Shown here piece by piece: positions 38,183-47,580 of a stretch of 62,785 bases of DNA; position 1 is the first letter of the stretch, and each line of letters starts with the position of its first letter. The notes under the pieces were generated by a model that saw only the letters and a program-made list of their open reading frames with translations, had not been told where the DNA came from and ran no database searches. Both the position numbers and the translations under genes were made by a program. Location of the stretch: NCBI RefSeq assembly GCF_003268395.1, contig NZ_LQXQ01000025.1, forward strand, positions 1-62,785, in the 5' to 3' direction. The stretch is from Acinetobacter sp. CFCC 10889. GTDB lineage: Bacteria > Pseudomonadota > Gammaproteobacteria > Pseudomonadales > Moraxellaceae.

Positions 38183-39552
38183 ATGCTAAACAAAGATCAT
38201 GCAATAAAAGTGAATTATCAATATGATCAATTTGGTAAAATTCGCACGGTTGAATTTTATTTACAGAAACATTCAAAACGTATTTTTTTTGATGTTGATC
38301 GAATCATTGTGCGAGAAAATGATGTTATTGAGTATAAAATAAATTTAGATCGAGAAAGTGATCAATATAATCAAATCATTTATCTTTATTTTAAAAATAG
38401 CCAAGTTCTATTTTTAAATCATAGAATACCTATAGTTTATGGACATTTTAAAGTATATTTTTATACAATTTTATCTAGTTTATTTTTAATTTGGTGGCTG
38501 TGTTTTTCTTTTCGTTTTTTTGAACAACTGATTTATGACGGTATGTTTTTTGGAAAGATGCTATTCTTATTCCATTGGAATCTGAAACTATTTTTATGAT
38601 TATTGGTATGGGGATTCTATGTCCAATGATCATGGTTTTTGTTTTTTATAAAAATAATGCTTATCTCAATATAAGCAAATTTTTAGCCATGAAAGATAAA
38701 AATCACAATAATTATGAGTGTCATCTGAATATTTTTGATAGTGAACAAAGGTTATATTTTTTAAGAGAACCCCAAAAAAATGAACCTATAATGAATCAAA
38801 TTGCACAATTAAAAGCACATGTGCGTGATTTTTATATCGTTCCACAGCCGATTCAACTGCCGAAAACAGCAGAAAAAATCAACACACAAGGAGTCAGTAA
38901 AAAGCAAAAGGCAAAATTACAACAACAACACCATTTAGACCAAAAAATGAAAGTATATAAACAATTACCTACAAAAGATGGATTCGAATATCAATATTTT
39001 TTTGATGAAGGCTATGGCGATAAGAATCATATTTGTTGGCAAGATATTAGAATTATAGTTGATCGAGACTTCACTTTGAAAGGTATGATTCCAAAAGATA
39101 TTTTAACATTACATTACTTTAGTCACAGCAAAGAATTGATTCTTGCGCATACTGAAGATTATTTTTATTTAAACCCAAATGTGTTTAAAAATTGGGATTT
39201 AAATCATTTAAGAATGGGGTTTAAAATAGTTTCATATGCAACCCTGATTTTTTCTACAATAATTTTTATAATATTTGTATTTTCTGTTCCTTGGGATGGT
39301 TTGATCTTAAGTTTAATGATTATTTTGTTTGTCTTTATGTGTGCTGTTATTGTTTTTTTTATAAAACTCTTAGGATTGTTAAAAAGTAATAAATATAAAT
39401 TATTAAAAAATGCCTTAGGTTTGAATATTCTTGATCTATTGAGGTTTTTACTATTTCCAAAACATTTTCAAATTTATTCAAGTTTGCCTTTTGTGAATGA
39501 AGAGAATCAGAAAAACTGGTTTTTAATAAAGCCAAAACATCCTGAAAATTAG
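38183..39552 (+). CDS. Hypothetical four-helix membrane protein, frameshifted
   Basis: Two overlapping ORFs (38183-38599 and 38575-39552) join into one protein of about 456 aa if the T6 run at 38546-38551 is T7: the bridge then reads GMFFWKDAILIPLESETIF. The joined product has a soluble N-terminus of about 90 aa, two membrane helices, and a soluble middle of about 140 aa with a Gln/Lys-rich stretch (SKKQKAKLQQQHHLDQK). Two more helices and a short tail follow. It is AT-rich with many rare codons. No family recognised. Confidence 0.6.
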
Positions 39553-39586
39553 CAGATATTGACAGAAACGTATTATTTTATTCAAT

Positions 39587-39617
39587 AAAAAAACCGAGTG
39601 CTGAGACTCGGTTTTTA
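39587..39617. terminator. Bidirectional terminator between convergent genes
   Basis: 9-bp stem AAACCGAGT / ACTCGGTTT (39591-39599 with 39606-39614), A run before and T run after. Confidence 0.85.
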
Positions 39618-39633
39618 CAATACATTGAAAATA

Positions 39634-40413
39634 TTATTTTTCTACGAATGCACGTTCGATCACATAGTCACCTAGAACACCCATTTTAGGCGATTCTTTT
39701 AAGCCATGTTGATCTAGGAGTGCTGCAACGTCATCAAGGAATGCAGGGCTACCACACAGCATTGCACGGTCAGTTTCAGGGTTGAAGCGAGGTAAGCCAA
39801 TTTTCTCAAATAACTCACCAGACTCAATCGCAGTGGTAACACGACCTTGGGTATGGAATTCTTCACGGGTTACAGTTGGGTAGTAGATTAATTTTTCTTT
39901 TGCGCCCAATTCTGAGAAAAACTCATGATTTGGTACTTCATTTAAAATCAAATCTTGATAAGCCAATTCTGAAATAAAACGCGTACCATGAACCACGATG
40001 ATTTTTTCAAAACGTTCATAGGTTTCAGGATCACGAATTGTAGAAAGGAAAGGTGCAAGCCCTGTACCTGAAGATAGTAAATACAAGTTTTTACCTGGAT
40101 TTAAATCATCTAATACCAATGTTCCTGTTGGTTTTTTCGAAACCAAAATTTCATCACCCACTTTTACTTTTTGTAAAATAGAGGTTAAAGGACCATCTGG
40201 CACTTTGATTGAGAAGAATTCAAGTTCCTCTTCATAGTTAGCGCTTGCAATTGAATATGCGCGCATTAAAGGCTTACCATTCACCTCAAGACCAATCATC
40301 ACAAATTGACCATTTTTATAACGTAATGCAGTATCACGTGTGGTCTTAAAACTGAATAATGTGTCATTCCAGTGGTGTACGTGAGTAATCTTTTCGACGT
40401 TGAAAGCAGCCAT
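39634..40413 (-). CDS. fpr: Ferredoxin/flavodoxin-NADP+ reductase
   Basis: 259 aa from MAAFNVEKITHVHHW. FAD-binding RAYSIASANY, the NADP-binding LYLLSSGTGLAPFLS and C-terminal MLCGSPAFLDDV identify FNR. It passes electrons between NADPH and ferredoxin or flavodoxin, including in oxidative-stress responses. An upstream ATG four codons earlier is less likely. Confidence 0.93.
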   Translation of the reverse strand: MAAFNVEKITHVHHWNDTLFSFKTTRDTALRYKNGQFVMIGLEVNGKPLMRAYSIASANYEEELEFFSIKVPDGPLTSILQKVKVGDEILVSKKPTGTLVLDDLNPGKNLYLLSSGTGLAPFLSTIRDPETYERFEKIIVVHGTRFISELAYQDLILNEVPNHEFFSELGAKEKLIYYPTVTREEFHTQGRVTTAIESGELFEKIGLPRFNPETDRAMLCGSPAFLDDVAALLDQHGLKESPKMGVLGDYVIERAFVEK

Positions 40414-40518
40414 TAAAGGTCTCAATAAATTATCAAATTAGAACAGCTTACTATTCTAATCTAAAATCATTCTCGATAAACTGAATATATTTAATTGAGC
40501 TTATCAGAAAAAGTGATT

Positions 40519-41238
40519 ATGTCTGATCTTTGTTTACCTATTATTGGCTACATGCATTCACCTTACCAAGAAAAGTTTGGTATTCCACGTCAACCTAACT
40601 TGGTTCAGGTCGAATCTTATATTGAAATGGTAGAGCCCTATAATGACCTACTTGCCTTTGAAGGGATTGAAGAATTTAGTCATTTATGGTTAGTTTGGCA
40701 ATTTCATGAAAATAAAAATGGCAATGAAAATCATAAGTTTAGATCTCAGGTGAGACCACCTCGACTGGGTGGGAATAAGAAAATAGGTGTTTTTGCGACA
40801 CGCAGTATGTATCGTCCTGCACCGATTGGCTTGTCAGTTGTACAGTTTAAAATGGTAAAAAAAGTAGGAAAATCAGTGCGTGTTTATGTGACTGGCAGTG
40901 ATTTATTGAATGGTACACCGATCGTTGATATTAAGCCTTATATTCAATATTCCGATGCAATTTCTGATGCAAAAAGCGGTTATGCACAGCAAGAGCCTGA
41001 TAGAAAAAATGTTATTTGGTCTGAAAATGTACAATTTATTTTAAATGAATTACTAAAAACGCAAAAAATCACCCAACAAATACAAAATGAACTTGAACAA
41101 GTGCTATCACTTGATCCTCGTCCTGCCTATCAAGATGATGAAAGTCGTGTTTATAAAATGAAATTTTCAGATTTAGATGTTAGTTTCAAGATTTATCAGC
41201 AGACGGTTGAAATTATTGATATTGTCATGATCAGCTAA
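40519..41238 (+). CDS. trmO: tRNA (N6-threonylcarbamoyladenosine37-N6)-methyltransferase TrmO
   Basis: TsaA/YaeB family, about 239 aa. Conserved are IGYMHSPYQEKFGIPRQP, VRPPRLGGNKKIGVFATRS, YRPAPIGLSVV and NGTPIVDIKPYIQYSDA. It methylates t6A37 in certain tRNAs using SAM. The ATG at 40519 gives the family N-terminus; an upstream TTG is in frame. Divergent from fpr. Confidence 0.92.
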   Translation: MSDLCLPIIGYMHSPYQEKFGIPRQPNLVQVESYIEMVEPYNDLLAFEGIEEFSHLWLVWQFHENKNGNENHKFRSQVRPPRLGGNKKIGVFATRSMYRPAPIGLSVVQFKMVKKVGKSVRVYVTGSDLLNGTPIVDIKPYIQYSDAISDAKSGYAQQEPDRKNVIWSENVQFILNELLKTQKITQQIQNELEQVLSLDPRPAYQDDESRVYKMKFSDLDVSFKIYQQTVEIIDIVMIS

Positions 41239-41271
41239 AGTAAATTTTTGCAAAAATATGTGTAAATAAAG

Positions 41272-41321
41272 CAAGATTGAAAATAGGTGGCGTATAGGCT
41301 GACTATTTTCAATCTGAAATT
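41272..41321 (+). terminator. Terminator after trmO
   Basis: 13-bp perfect stem AGATTGAAAATAG / CTATTTTCAATCT (41274-41286 with 41303-41315), then TTTTTT on the plus strand. Confidence 0.78.
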
Positions 41322-41323
41322 TT

Positions 41324-43537
41324 TTATTTAATGAGAATAATGAGGATCAGCACCACACTAATCCCAATTAAAATACGATTGACCCATTGAGCTGTGGTTA
41401 AAGGTTGATCGACTTTGTGAATGTGTCGTCTATATGAAGTACTTCCATTCAATTGTCCAATTTCAGGTTTTTCTGCCGTTGCACGATCAAAGTCTGCGGC
41501 TAAACTGAGTAACCATTCTTCAACATCAGGGTCGGTTTTATCTAAAGCATATAATGGTGAAGCATAAAAGCGCATGGCATCTTTAAATGAGCTTTCATCC
41601 ATTTGTAATTTAGCAACCTCAACTAAATAAAAAAAAGCTTGTTTATTATCTTTTTCAACATATTTTCCTTCAGCATGAAAATGTGCCATTAATTGCATGG
41701 CTTCAGGATCATCATTCATAATCAAGCTAGAAATAATACCAATCGCTTGTTGGCTTTTTTCTGGATTACCCTCATTTGTGGCTAAAATATCAAGTGCTGT
41801 GAGCAGTGCAGGGTTATTCACATCAGGTAAGGCTGCTAAAGGTGCAATCTCTACACTTGCTTGTGTAATTTGAGCTGTATGATCTGGTGCTAAAGGGACT
41901 TGAGGTGCTGCTTGAGGTGTTTCGGCGCTTATGGTTGGAAATATCGTCTTTAAAGATAAGATAAACTCATGATTTTGTATATCGTTCAGTAAAAATGTTG
42001 CAGGTTTTCGTACAATGTTTTCTTGGAAATGTGCTTGCCAAAATGATTGTTGTGTAAAGCTGTCTTGGAATTCAAAAGCATTTTGGTAAAAGGTGGTCAT
42101 TGCAGCATCAAATTGTGCGAGGGATAGATCAGTAGGGGTATATTGAACTGCTGAATAAATATACTCAATCTTATTATCCGCATTTTTTGTATAGGGAATA
42201 ACTAGACTGACAGATGTTTCTGTGGGTGCATAGATTTGTATTTTAAGATAAATTGCATCTGTTCGTCCTGTTGGTAAATAGGCGTGGATATCCTCACAAA
42301 ATAGCTGAAATGGATAGCCATGAGGATTACGCTCAAGCTCTGAAAGCCCTATTTCCCTTGAGTTTTCTTGCATAAGTTTGATGATTTGAACTTTATTTTC
42401 TTTGTTGACCAATAAGCAAGGGTCGAAGCCTGATCCATCGAGCATGAAACTCGCATAGCCTGCTAAAAAGCCAGCATGCTTAAATGCACGGGTAATATTT
42501 GCTGTAATCTCGGGTTGTTGTATATCTTTTAATGAGGAAGGAAAATAGACCAAACTTTGCGTTGAAAGTGCAATATATTTTTGCACATAGTCTAAACAGC
42601 TTTGAGCAGGCTGATTTGAATCAAATAAAATGCTGCTAAGCACCGACATCGGATAAGAAATTTGATTTTGAAACACAAAAATTTGTGCGAGTTCATAACG
42701 AAAGCTTTCATCTTCATCTTGACTCAGTAACGCTTTATATTCTTCAAAACTAAACCATTTCACACTACTCAGGGTTTGATGGGCAATCGTTGTCCCTAAA
42801 TAATAACTAAGCGCCACTAAAAAGTTTAATTTTTCTTTGTCTTGCATAAATGTGGCATATTGCGCTTCATTAAGTCTTTCATGTTGACGAATACTGTTTA
42901 AAAGTAGGTCAATTTTTTGAATGCTGACGAGAGAAAAATCAAAATCAATCAAGTCGGTTGCTTTGCGATAAGCATTACCTCCTTGTATATAACGATGTTG
43001 TTGTAATGCTTGAATATATTCAGCACAATTTTCATTAATATTTTGTGTATTGCGTTTTTCAATGACTGCTTGGCGTGCGTGTACATAACTGAGGCATGTT
43101 CTTTCAGCAGTTTCACCGTGATGCAGCACATCTGAAATAACTGTTAAAGGTAAGCAGACTTGTTTATTGATTAAAGCCACCATTGAACTAAAAAAGTCTA
43201 AAGGTAGTTCATAATCTGAAGGGAGAATTTTAATTGCTTCATAATAATTATACCATTCAACAGGATGGTGAGTTCGTTGTGTGATCACTTCACATAGATA
43301 GCCAATAATTGCCATCAAAAAATTTAAGCCATCTTTTGTTGTAACGAGATCATTGGGGCGAATATTTTGTTGATGTAATGTGATTAAAAGCGTATCAATT
43401 TTTTGTAAACTTTCATCACTTAGATCGGGCGTAATTTTAAAAAGTGCTTCAGCGTATTTTAAACCCAAAGGTGGCAATTTTTTTTGATAAAAGCATTGCA
43501 GCACATCTTGCATATCTTGTTGAGTTTTACGGTTCAT
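41324..43537 (-). CDS. Large tail-anchored hypothetical protein with duplicated N-terminal domain and Sel1-type repeat
   Basis: 737 aa, no family name assigned. Residues about 30-165 and 190-335 look like two copies of one helical domain: LQKIDTLLITLHQ with NFLMAIIGYLCEVI and VEWYNYYEAIK pair with IQKIDLLLNSIRQ, NFLVALSYYLGTTI and VKWFSFEEYKAL. A separate alpha/beta part follows, then a Pro/Ala linker. Near residue 620 is a Sel1/TPR-like segment (EAMQLMAHFHAEGKYVEKDNKQAFFYLVEVAK). The last 20 residues form a membrane anchor (ILIGISVVLILIILIK). Mostly cytoplasmic and tail-anchored by topology. Confidence 0.7.
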   Translation of the reverse strand: MNRKTQQDMQDVLQCFYQKKLPPLGLKYAEALFKITPDLSDESLQKIDTLLITLHQQNIRPNDLVTTKDGLNFLMAIIGYLCEVITQRTHHPVEWYNYYEAIKILPSDYELPLDFFSSMVALINKQVCLPLTVISDVLHHGETAERTCLSYVHARQAVIEKRNTQNINENCAEYIQALQQHRYIQGGNAYRKATDLIDFDFSLVSIQKIDLLLNSIRQHERLNEAQYATFMQDKEKLNFLVALSYYLGTTIAHQTLSSVKWFSFEEYKALLSQDEDESFRYELAQIFVFQNQISYPMSVLSSILFDSNQPAQSCLDYVQKYIALSTQSLVYFPSSLKDIQQPEITANITRAFKHAGFLAGYASFMLDGSGFDPCLLVNKENKVQIIKLMQENSREIGLSELERNPHGYPFQLFCEDIHAYLPTGRTDAIYLKIQIYAPTETSVSLVIPYTKNADNKIEYIYSAVQYTPTDLSLAQFDAAMTTFYQNAFEFQDSFTQQSFWQAHFQENIVRKPATFLLNDIQNHEFILSLKTIFPTISAETPQAAPQVPLAPDHTAQITQASVEIAPLAALPDVNNPALLTALDILATNEGNPEKSQQAIGIISSLIMNDDPEAMQLMAHFHAEGKYVEKDNKQAFFYLVEVAKLQMDESSFKDAMRFYASPLYALDKTDPDVEEWLLSLAADFDRATAEKPEIGQLNGSTSYRRHIHKVDQPLTTAQWVNRILIGISVVLILIILIK

Positions 43538-43869
43538 GATGGTCTAGATTATTGGTTTTTTGACAGATTATCATAAATGAAAACAGTGATATAGCTATAA
43601 ACTTGGTTAATTGAAATATATTTTTATTCTGCTGAGAATTTTAAACTTAGGTTACTATAACGTGATTGTTTAATTTGAAATGATTCAACCTATATACGGC
43701 TTAAGTTTAGAATATTCTTTATATTAGGTGAATACATTAAATTGAAAGCAAAGTGTTCCCCAAATACCCCAATTACACTTTGGCTTTGTTTTCCCCTGCA
43801 AAATTTATTGTTTTTCATTATGAAGTTGATCCTCTCAACTTCTGTTATTTTTTATCGTTATTTCTAAAT
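43538..43869 (+). other. 332-bp non-coding region with structured elements
   Basis: Lies between two minus-strand genes. It contains the candidate small RNA at about 43740-43853 described separately. The rest is AT-rich and presumably carries the promoter of the 737-aa protein gene on the minus strand. Confidence 0.4.
43740..43853 (+). ncRNA. Candidate small RNA ending in an intrinsic terminator
   Basis: Two hairpins in series on the plus strand. The first is a 12-bp stem AAAGC+AAAGTGT / ACACTTT+GCTTT (43745-43756 with 4375-type partner at 43775-43787, one bulged G) closing a C-rich loop with CCCCAAATACCCC. The second is GAAGTTGA / TCAACTTC (43822-43829 with 43835-43842) followed by TGTTATTTTTT, an intrinsic terminator. 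No plus-strand gene precedes it. C-rich single strands of this kind can target ribosome-binding sites. Promoter not clear (TATATT at 43720-43725 is possible). Confidence 0.38.
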
Positions 43870-44130
43870 TCAGTTAAAACGGTTAAATAAGTTTAAACCA
43901 TAAAATTTTTCTAACAGTTTTGCTTGTGTTTCTCTATGTTCTGGATGTGGTTCTATACATTCAATCGGGCAGACATCGACACAGGTCTGATGTTCGTAAA
44001 AACCAACGCATTCGGTACAACGTTCGACATCGATTTCATAGAATTTTTCACCTTCAAAAATCGCTTGGTTTGGACATTCAGGCACACACATATCACAGTT
44101 AATACATTGATCCGTAATCAGCAATGCCAT
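43870..44130 (-). CDS. YfhL-family 4Fe-4S dicluster ferredoxin
   Basis: 86 aa with two cluster-binding motifs: CINCDMCVPECPNQ near the N-terminus and CTECVGFYEHQTCVDVCP in the middle. The second has the longer spacing typical of YfhL/AlvIn-type ferredoxins. It lies 14 bp downstream of trhP, a U32 protein tied to tRNA hydroxyuridine formation, and may deliver electrons or act in Fe-S supply. Confidence 0.9.
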   Translation of the reverse strand: MALLITDQCINCDMCVPECPNQAIFEGEKFYEIDVERCTECVGFYEHQTCVDVCPIECIEPHPEHRETQAKLLEKFYGLNLFNRFN

Positions 44131-44144
44131 AATACTCTCCTTGC

Positions 44145-45545
44145 TCAGACAGCTTGATAAGCCAATGATGATGCAGAAATATCTGTTGTTGAGTTGGGTA
44201 GATTGCGAATTAACAATGCAAAATTCATGTCAACATCGGCAGGAATTGGAATATCAACAATATGTCCTGAACCTTTGGCATCGTCGATGAGTATACCTTT
44301 GCGATCTTTCATTTCTGTTAAAATAAACGTGATATTTCCACTTGTTGTCATCAACTCCAATGAGTCACCGACAACAAAGCGGTTTTTCACTTCAATCTTG
44401 ATATAGTCGCCATGTCGTTCTAAAACTTCACCAACAAACTGTTGATGGTCAAAGCGTGAAGAACCTGTTTCATAATTCTGATATTCAGAATGTACGTGGC
44501 GACGTAAAAAACCTTCGGTATAACCACGATTTGCCAGACCTTCAAGTTGTGTCATCAGTGCAGGATCAAAACCTTTGCCTGCAAGTGCATCATCAATGGC
44601 TTTACGATAAATTTGCGCTGTTCTGGCACAGTAGAAGTATGATTTGGTGCGTCCTTCAATTTTTAAAGAATGAATGCCCATTTGAGTCAAACGATCTACA
44701 TGTTGTACAGCACGTAAGTCTTTTGAGTTCATGAAGTAAGTACCATGTTCATCTTCTTCAGCAGCAAACATGTCTTCTTCATTGCGTTGTAATAAAACCG
44801 GTTCGCCAAATTGGTGTTGTTTTTGGGCGTGTTGCTCGTCGGCATCTTTATTGTTGCAGCAGCCTGATGCTGTCTCCAGTTGTTGGACTGGAATGACATC
44901 CCCAGATGCATCTTCTGCTGCTTCGTGAACTTTATAATCCCAGCGACAAGCATTGGTGCAAGCGCCTTGATTGGCATCACGTTTATTCATATAGCCTGAA
45001 AGTAAGCAACGACCGGAATAAGCCATGCAAAGCGCGCCGTGTACGAAAACTTCAATTTCCATATCAGGCACATTTTGCTTAATTTCTTCGATCTCTTCGA
45101 GGGATAATTCACGTGATAAAATTACGCGAGTTAAACCCATATTTTTCCAAAACTTGACTGTTGCCCAGTTGACTGCATTGGCTTGAACAGACAGGTGGAT
45201 CGACACTTCAGGGAAATGTTCACGCACCATCATGATCAGACCAGGATCAGACATAATCAAAGCATCGGGTTGCATCGCAACCACAGGTTCAAGATCTCGG
45301 ATAAAGTTTTTAAGCTTGGAATTGTGCGGTTGAATATTCACCACTACATAAAACTTTTTGCCCAAAGCATGCGCTTCGGTAATACCAATTTTTAAATTGT
45401 CATGATCAAATGCATTGTTACGAACCCGCAAACTGTAACGTGGCTGACCTGCATAAACAGCATCCGCACCATAAGCAAATGCGTAGCGCATATTCTTCAG
45501 CGAACCAGCAGGAGAGAGAAGTTCAGTAACGTGGGAAATGGTCAT
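44145..45545 (-). CDS. trhP: Prephenate-dependent tRNA uridine(34) hydroxylase TrhP (YegQ, U32 family)
   Basis: 466 aa. TIM-barrel U32 N-terminus LSPAGSLKNMRYAFAYGADAVYAG and the Fe-S cysteine region EVFVHGALCMAYSGRC through GACTNACRW. It makes 5-hydroxyuridine at tRNA position 34 from prephenate. An insertion of about 50 residues after CRWDYKVHE, including SGCCNNKDADEQ, is acidic and His/Gln-rich and makes the protein longer than the roughly 453-aa E. coli form. First gene of a two-gene unit with the ferredoxin. Confidence 0.9.
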   Translation of the reverse strand: MTISHVTELLSPAGSLKNMRYAFAYGADAVYAGQPRYSLRVRNNAFDHDNLKIGITEAHALGKKFYVVVNIQPHNSKLKNFIRDLEPVVAMQPDALIMSDPGLIMMVREHFPEVSIHLSVQANAVNWATVKFWKNMGLTRVILSRELSLEEIEEIKQNVPDMEIEVFVHGALCMAYSGRCLLSGYMNKRDANQGACTNACRWDYKVHEAAEDASGDVIPVQQLETASGCCNNKDADEQHAQKQHQFGEPVLLQRNEEDMFAAEEDEHGTYFMNSKDLRAVQHVDRLTQMGIHSLKIEGRTKSYFYCARTAQIYRKAIDDALAGKGFDPALMTQLEGLANRGYTEGFLRRHVHSEYQNYETGSSRFDHQQFVGEVLERHGDYIKIEVKNRFVVGDSLELMTTSGNITFILTEMKDRKGILIDDAKGSGHIVDIPIPADVDMNFALLIRNLPNSTTDISASSLAYQAV

Positions 45546-45676
45546 GTCGTAAAAGGCATAAAAACTTTATGGGTATTATTCTAGTGATAAAAAAAATAGA
45601 TTCAACCTAGTAAAAAGCTCGGAATTGAAAATGATTAGCCTCAAAATATTGTCAATCTACTCATTCTAAGCTTAAT

Positions 45677-45704
45677 ATATATGGAAATACATATATCCAT
45701 ATAT
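45677..45704 (+). promoter_or_regulatory. ArsR-type operator upstream of the arsenic cassette
   Basis: Inverted repeat ATATATGGA-N10-TCCATATAT (arms 45677-45685 and 45696-45704) ending 5 bp before the arsR ATG. SmtB/ArsR repressors bind AT-rich dyads of this size, so autorepression is likely. Confidence 0.6.
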
Positions 45705-45708
45705 TGAT

Positions 45709-46032
45709 ATGAATCAAGTTGATTTTTTTAAATGTCTCGCTGATCAAACACGGCTCGATATTTTACTGATGATTGTGAAACAGGGTGAACGCTGTGTCTG
45801 TGATTTGACTGAAAGTTTAGCGCTCAGTCAACCGAAAATTTCACGACATTTGGCGCTGTTGCGAACTTCACAGATTTTGCAAGATCGTCGCCAAGGGCAA
45901 TGGGTTTATTATCAGTTACATGATGATTTAGCGCCATGGTGCAAAGAGATTTTAGTCAAACTCGCAGAGCAGGATCAGCGTTTTAATTTAGTTGAAAATG
46001 CTGGTGCTGAAAATTCCAAATGTTGTGAATAG
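45709..46032 (+). CDS. arsR: ArsR/SmtB-family metalloregulator
   Basis: 107 aa winged helix. VDFFKCLADQTRLDILLMIVKQGERCVCDLTESLALSQPKISRHL holds the ELCVCDL-like metal box with the Cys-Val-Cys pair (here RCVCDL) that binds As(III)/Sb(III). A CC pair occurs at the C-terminus. Heads the cassette arsR-arsC-acr3 and should release DNA on arsenite binding. Confidence 0.9.
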   Translation: MNQVDFFKCLADQTRLDILLMIVKQGERCVCDLTESLALSQPKISRHLALLRTSQILQDRRQGQWVYYQLHDDLAPWCKEILVKLAEQDQRFNLVENAGAENSKCCE

Positions 46033-46046
46033 AGGGTTGAATTAAA

Positions 46047-46520
46047 ATGAAAATTTTATTTTTATGTACAGGTAATAGTTGTCGAAGTATCCTTTCGGAA
46101 GCTTTATTTAATGCGCAAGCACCTGTTGGTTTCGAGGCATGTAGCGCAGGCAGTCATCCCTCAGGACATGTGCATCCACTGACCTTGAAAACCTTGCAAA
46201 GTTTGAATATTCCGACTGAAAATTTATTCAGTAAAAACATGCAGGCATGTGAGGCGTTTGCACCTGAAATTGTGGTGACGGTATGTAGCGAAGCTGCCAA
46301 TGAATCTTGCCCGCTTTATTTAGGAAATGCCTTAAAAGTTCATTGGGGTTTGGATGATCCATCACATTTGGATTTGCCAGAAGCAGAAAAATTACAGGCG
46401 TTTCATTCAACGGTGCAACATATTCAACGTCGTTTTGATGCATTTTTTGCACTGAATTTTGGACAATTGAATGCACAGGAATTAGCCAAAGCACTCGAAA
46501 AAATCGCTTTAATTGTGTGA
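46047..46520 (+). CDS. arsC: Arsenate reductase, low-molecular-weight phosphatase type (ArsC)
   Basis: 157 aa with the P-loop CTGNSCRS at the N-terminus (CX5R) and a C-terminal [10 protein letters not shown] carrying the acid/Asp of the LMW-PTPase fold. It reduces As(V) to As(III), the substrate of the pump next door. The resolving cysteines [13 protein letters not shown] are plausible for thioredoxin or mycothiol-like coupling. 14 bp after arsR. Confidence 0.9.
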   Translation: MKILFLCTGNSCRSILSEALFNAQAPVGFEACSAGSHPSGHVHPLTLKTLQSLNIPTENLFSKNMQACEAFAPEIVVTVCSEAANESCPLYLGNALKVHWGLDDPSHLDLPEAEKLQAFHSTVQHIQRRFDAFFALNFGQLNAQELAKALEKIALIV

Positions 46521-46530
46521 ATATTCAACT

Positions 46531-47580
46531 ATGTCAGTTCAGAAACTCTCTTTTTTAGATCGGAATCTTACGCTTTGGATTTTTATCGCCATGGCTATTG
46601 GTATTGCGATCGGTTTATTTTTACCCGAAACAGCGAAAAGCCTAAATCAGATGAGCGTGGGAACGGTGAATTTACCGATTGCCATCGGTTTGATTTTGAT
46701 GATGTATCCACCTTTAGCCAAAGTAGATTATAAAAATCTAAGCCAAGTTTTTCAGGATAAGCGAACCTTGGTTTTGTCTTTGCTGCAAAATTGGTTGATT
46801 GCACCGTGTTTGATGTTCGCACTTGCGATTCTGTTTTTGCAGAACTATCCAGAATATATGACAGGGCTGATTTTGATCGGCTTGGCACGTTGTATTGCAA
46901 TGGTGTTGGTGTGGAATAATCTTGCCTGTGGTGATCATCAATATGTTGCTGCCTTGGTGGCATTTAACAGTATTTTCCAGATCCTGTTTTTCAGCAGTTA
47001 TGCATGGTTATTTTTAACTTATTTACCGCCATTTTTTGGTGTTGAAGCTCAAGTGATTAATGTCAGTTTTTGGACGATCTCCCAAGCGGTGCTGATTTAT
47101 CTGGGTATTCCATTCTTATTGGGCTTTTTAACCCGTTTGATTCTCGTCAAACAAAAGGGTTTGGATTGGTATCAAAATCGTTTTATTCCTAAAATCAGTC
47201 CGCTGAGTTTATTGGCATTGCTGTTTACCATTGTGGCGATGTTCAGCTTAAAAGGTGCGGATGTGGTGGCGTTGCCATTGGATGTATTGCGAATTGCTAT
47301 TCCTCTGACGCTGTATTTTATCATGATGTTTTTCATTAGCTTTTTTATGAGCAAATGGATGGGCAATGATTATCCGAAAACTACAGCCATTTCATTTACC
47401 GCAGCAGGTAATAACTTTGAGTTGGCACTTGCTGTAGCAATCGCAACTTTTGGTTTGGCTTCGCCAGTAGCATTTACCACGGTGATTGGTCCTTTGGTTG
47501 AAGTACCTGTATTGATTGCTTTGGTGAGTGTATCGCTTTGGTTACGCAAAAAAGTATTTAATGAGGTGGTTAGTAAATGA
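46531..47580 (+). CDS. Arsenite efflux permease ACR3
   Basis: 349 aa, about ten membrane helices. ACR3-specific features: [18 protein letters not shown] with the conserved Cys of helix 4, and [21 protein letters not shown]. It extrudes arsenite using the proton gradient. The start at [13 protein letters not shown] is 10 bp past arsC; a TTG overlapping arsC is also in frame. Often named arsB or acr3 in databases. Confidence 0.92.
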   Translation: MSVQKLSFLDRNLTLWIFIAMAIGIAIGLFLPETAKSLNQMSVGTVNLPIAIGLILMMYPPLAKVDYKNLSQVFQDKRTLVLSLLQNWLIAPCLMFALAILFLQNYPEYMTGLILIGLARCIAMVLVWNNLACGDHQYVAALVAFNSIFQILFFSSYAWLFLTYLPPFFGVEAQVINVSFWTISQAVLIYLGIPFLLGFLTRLILVKQKGLDWYQNRFIPKISPLSLLALLFTIVAMFSLKGADVVALPLDVLRIAIPLTLYFIMMFFISFFMSKWMGNDYPKTTAISFTAAGNNFELALAVAIATFGLASPVAFTTVIGPLVEVPVLIALVSVSLWLRKKVFNEVVSK

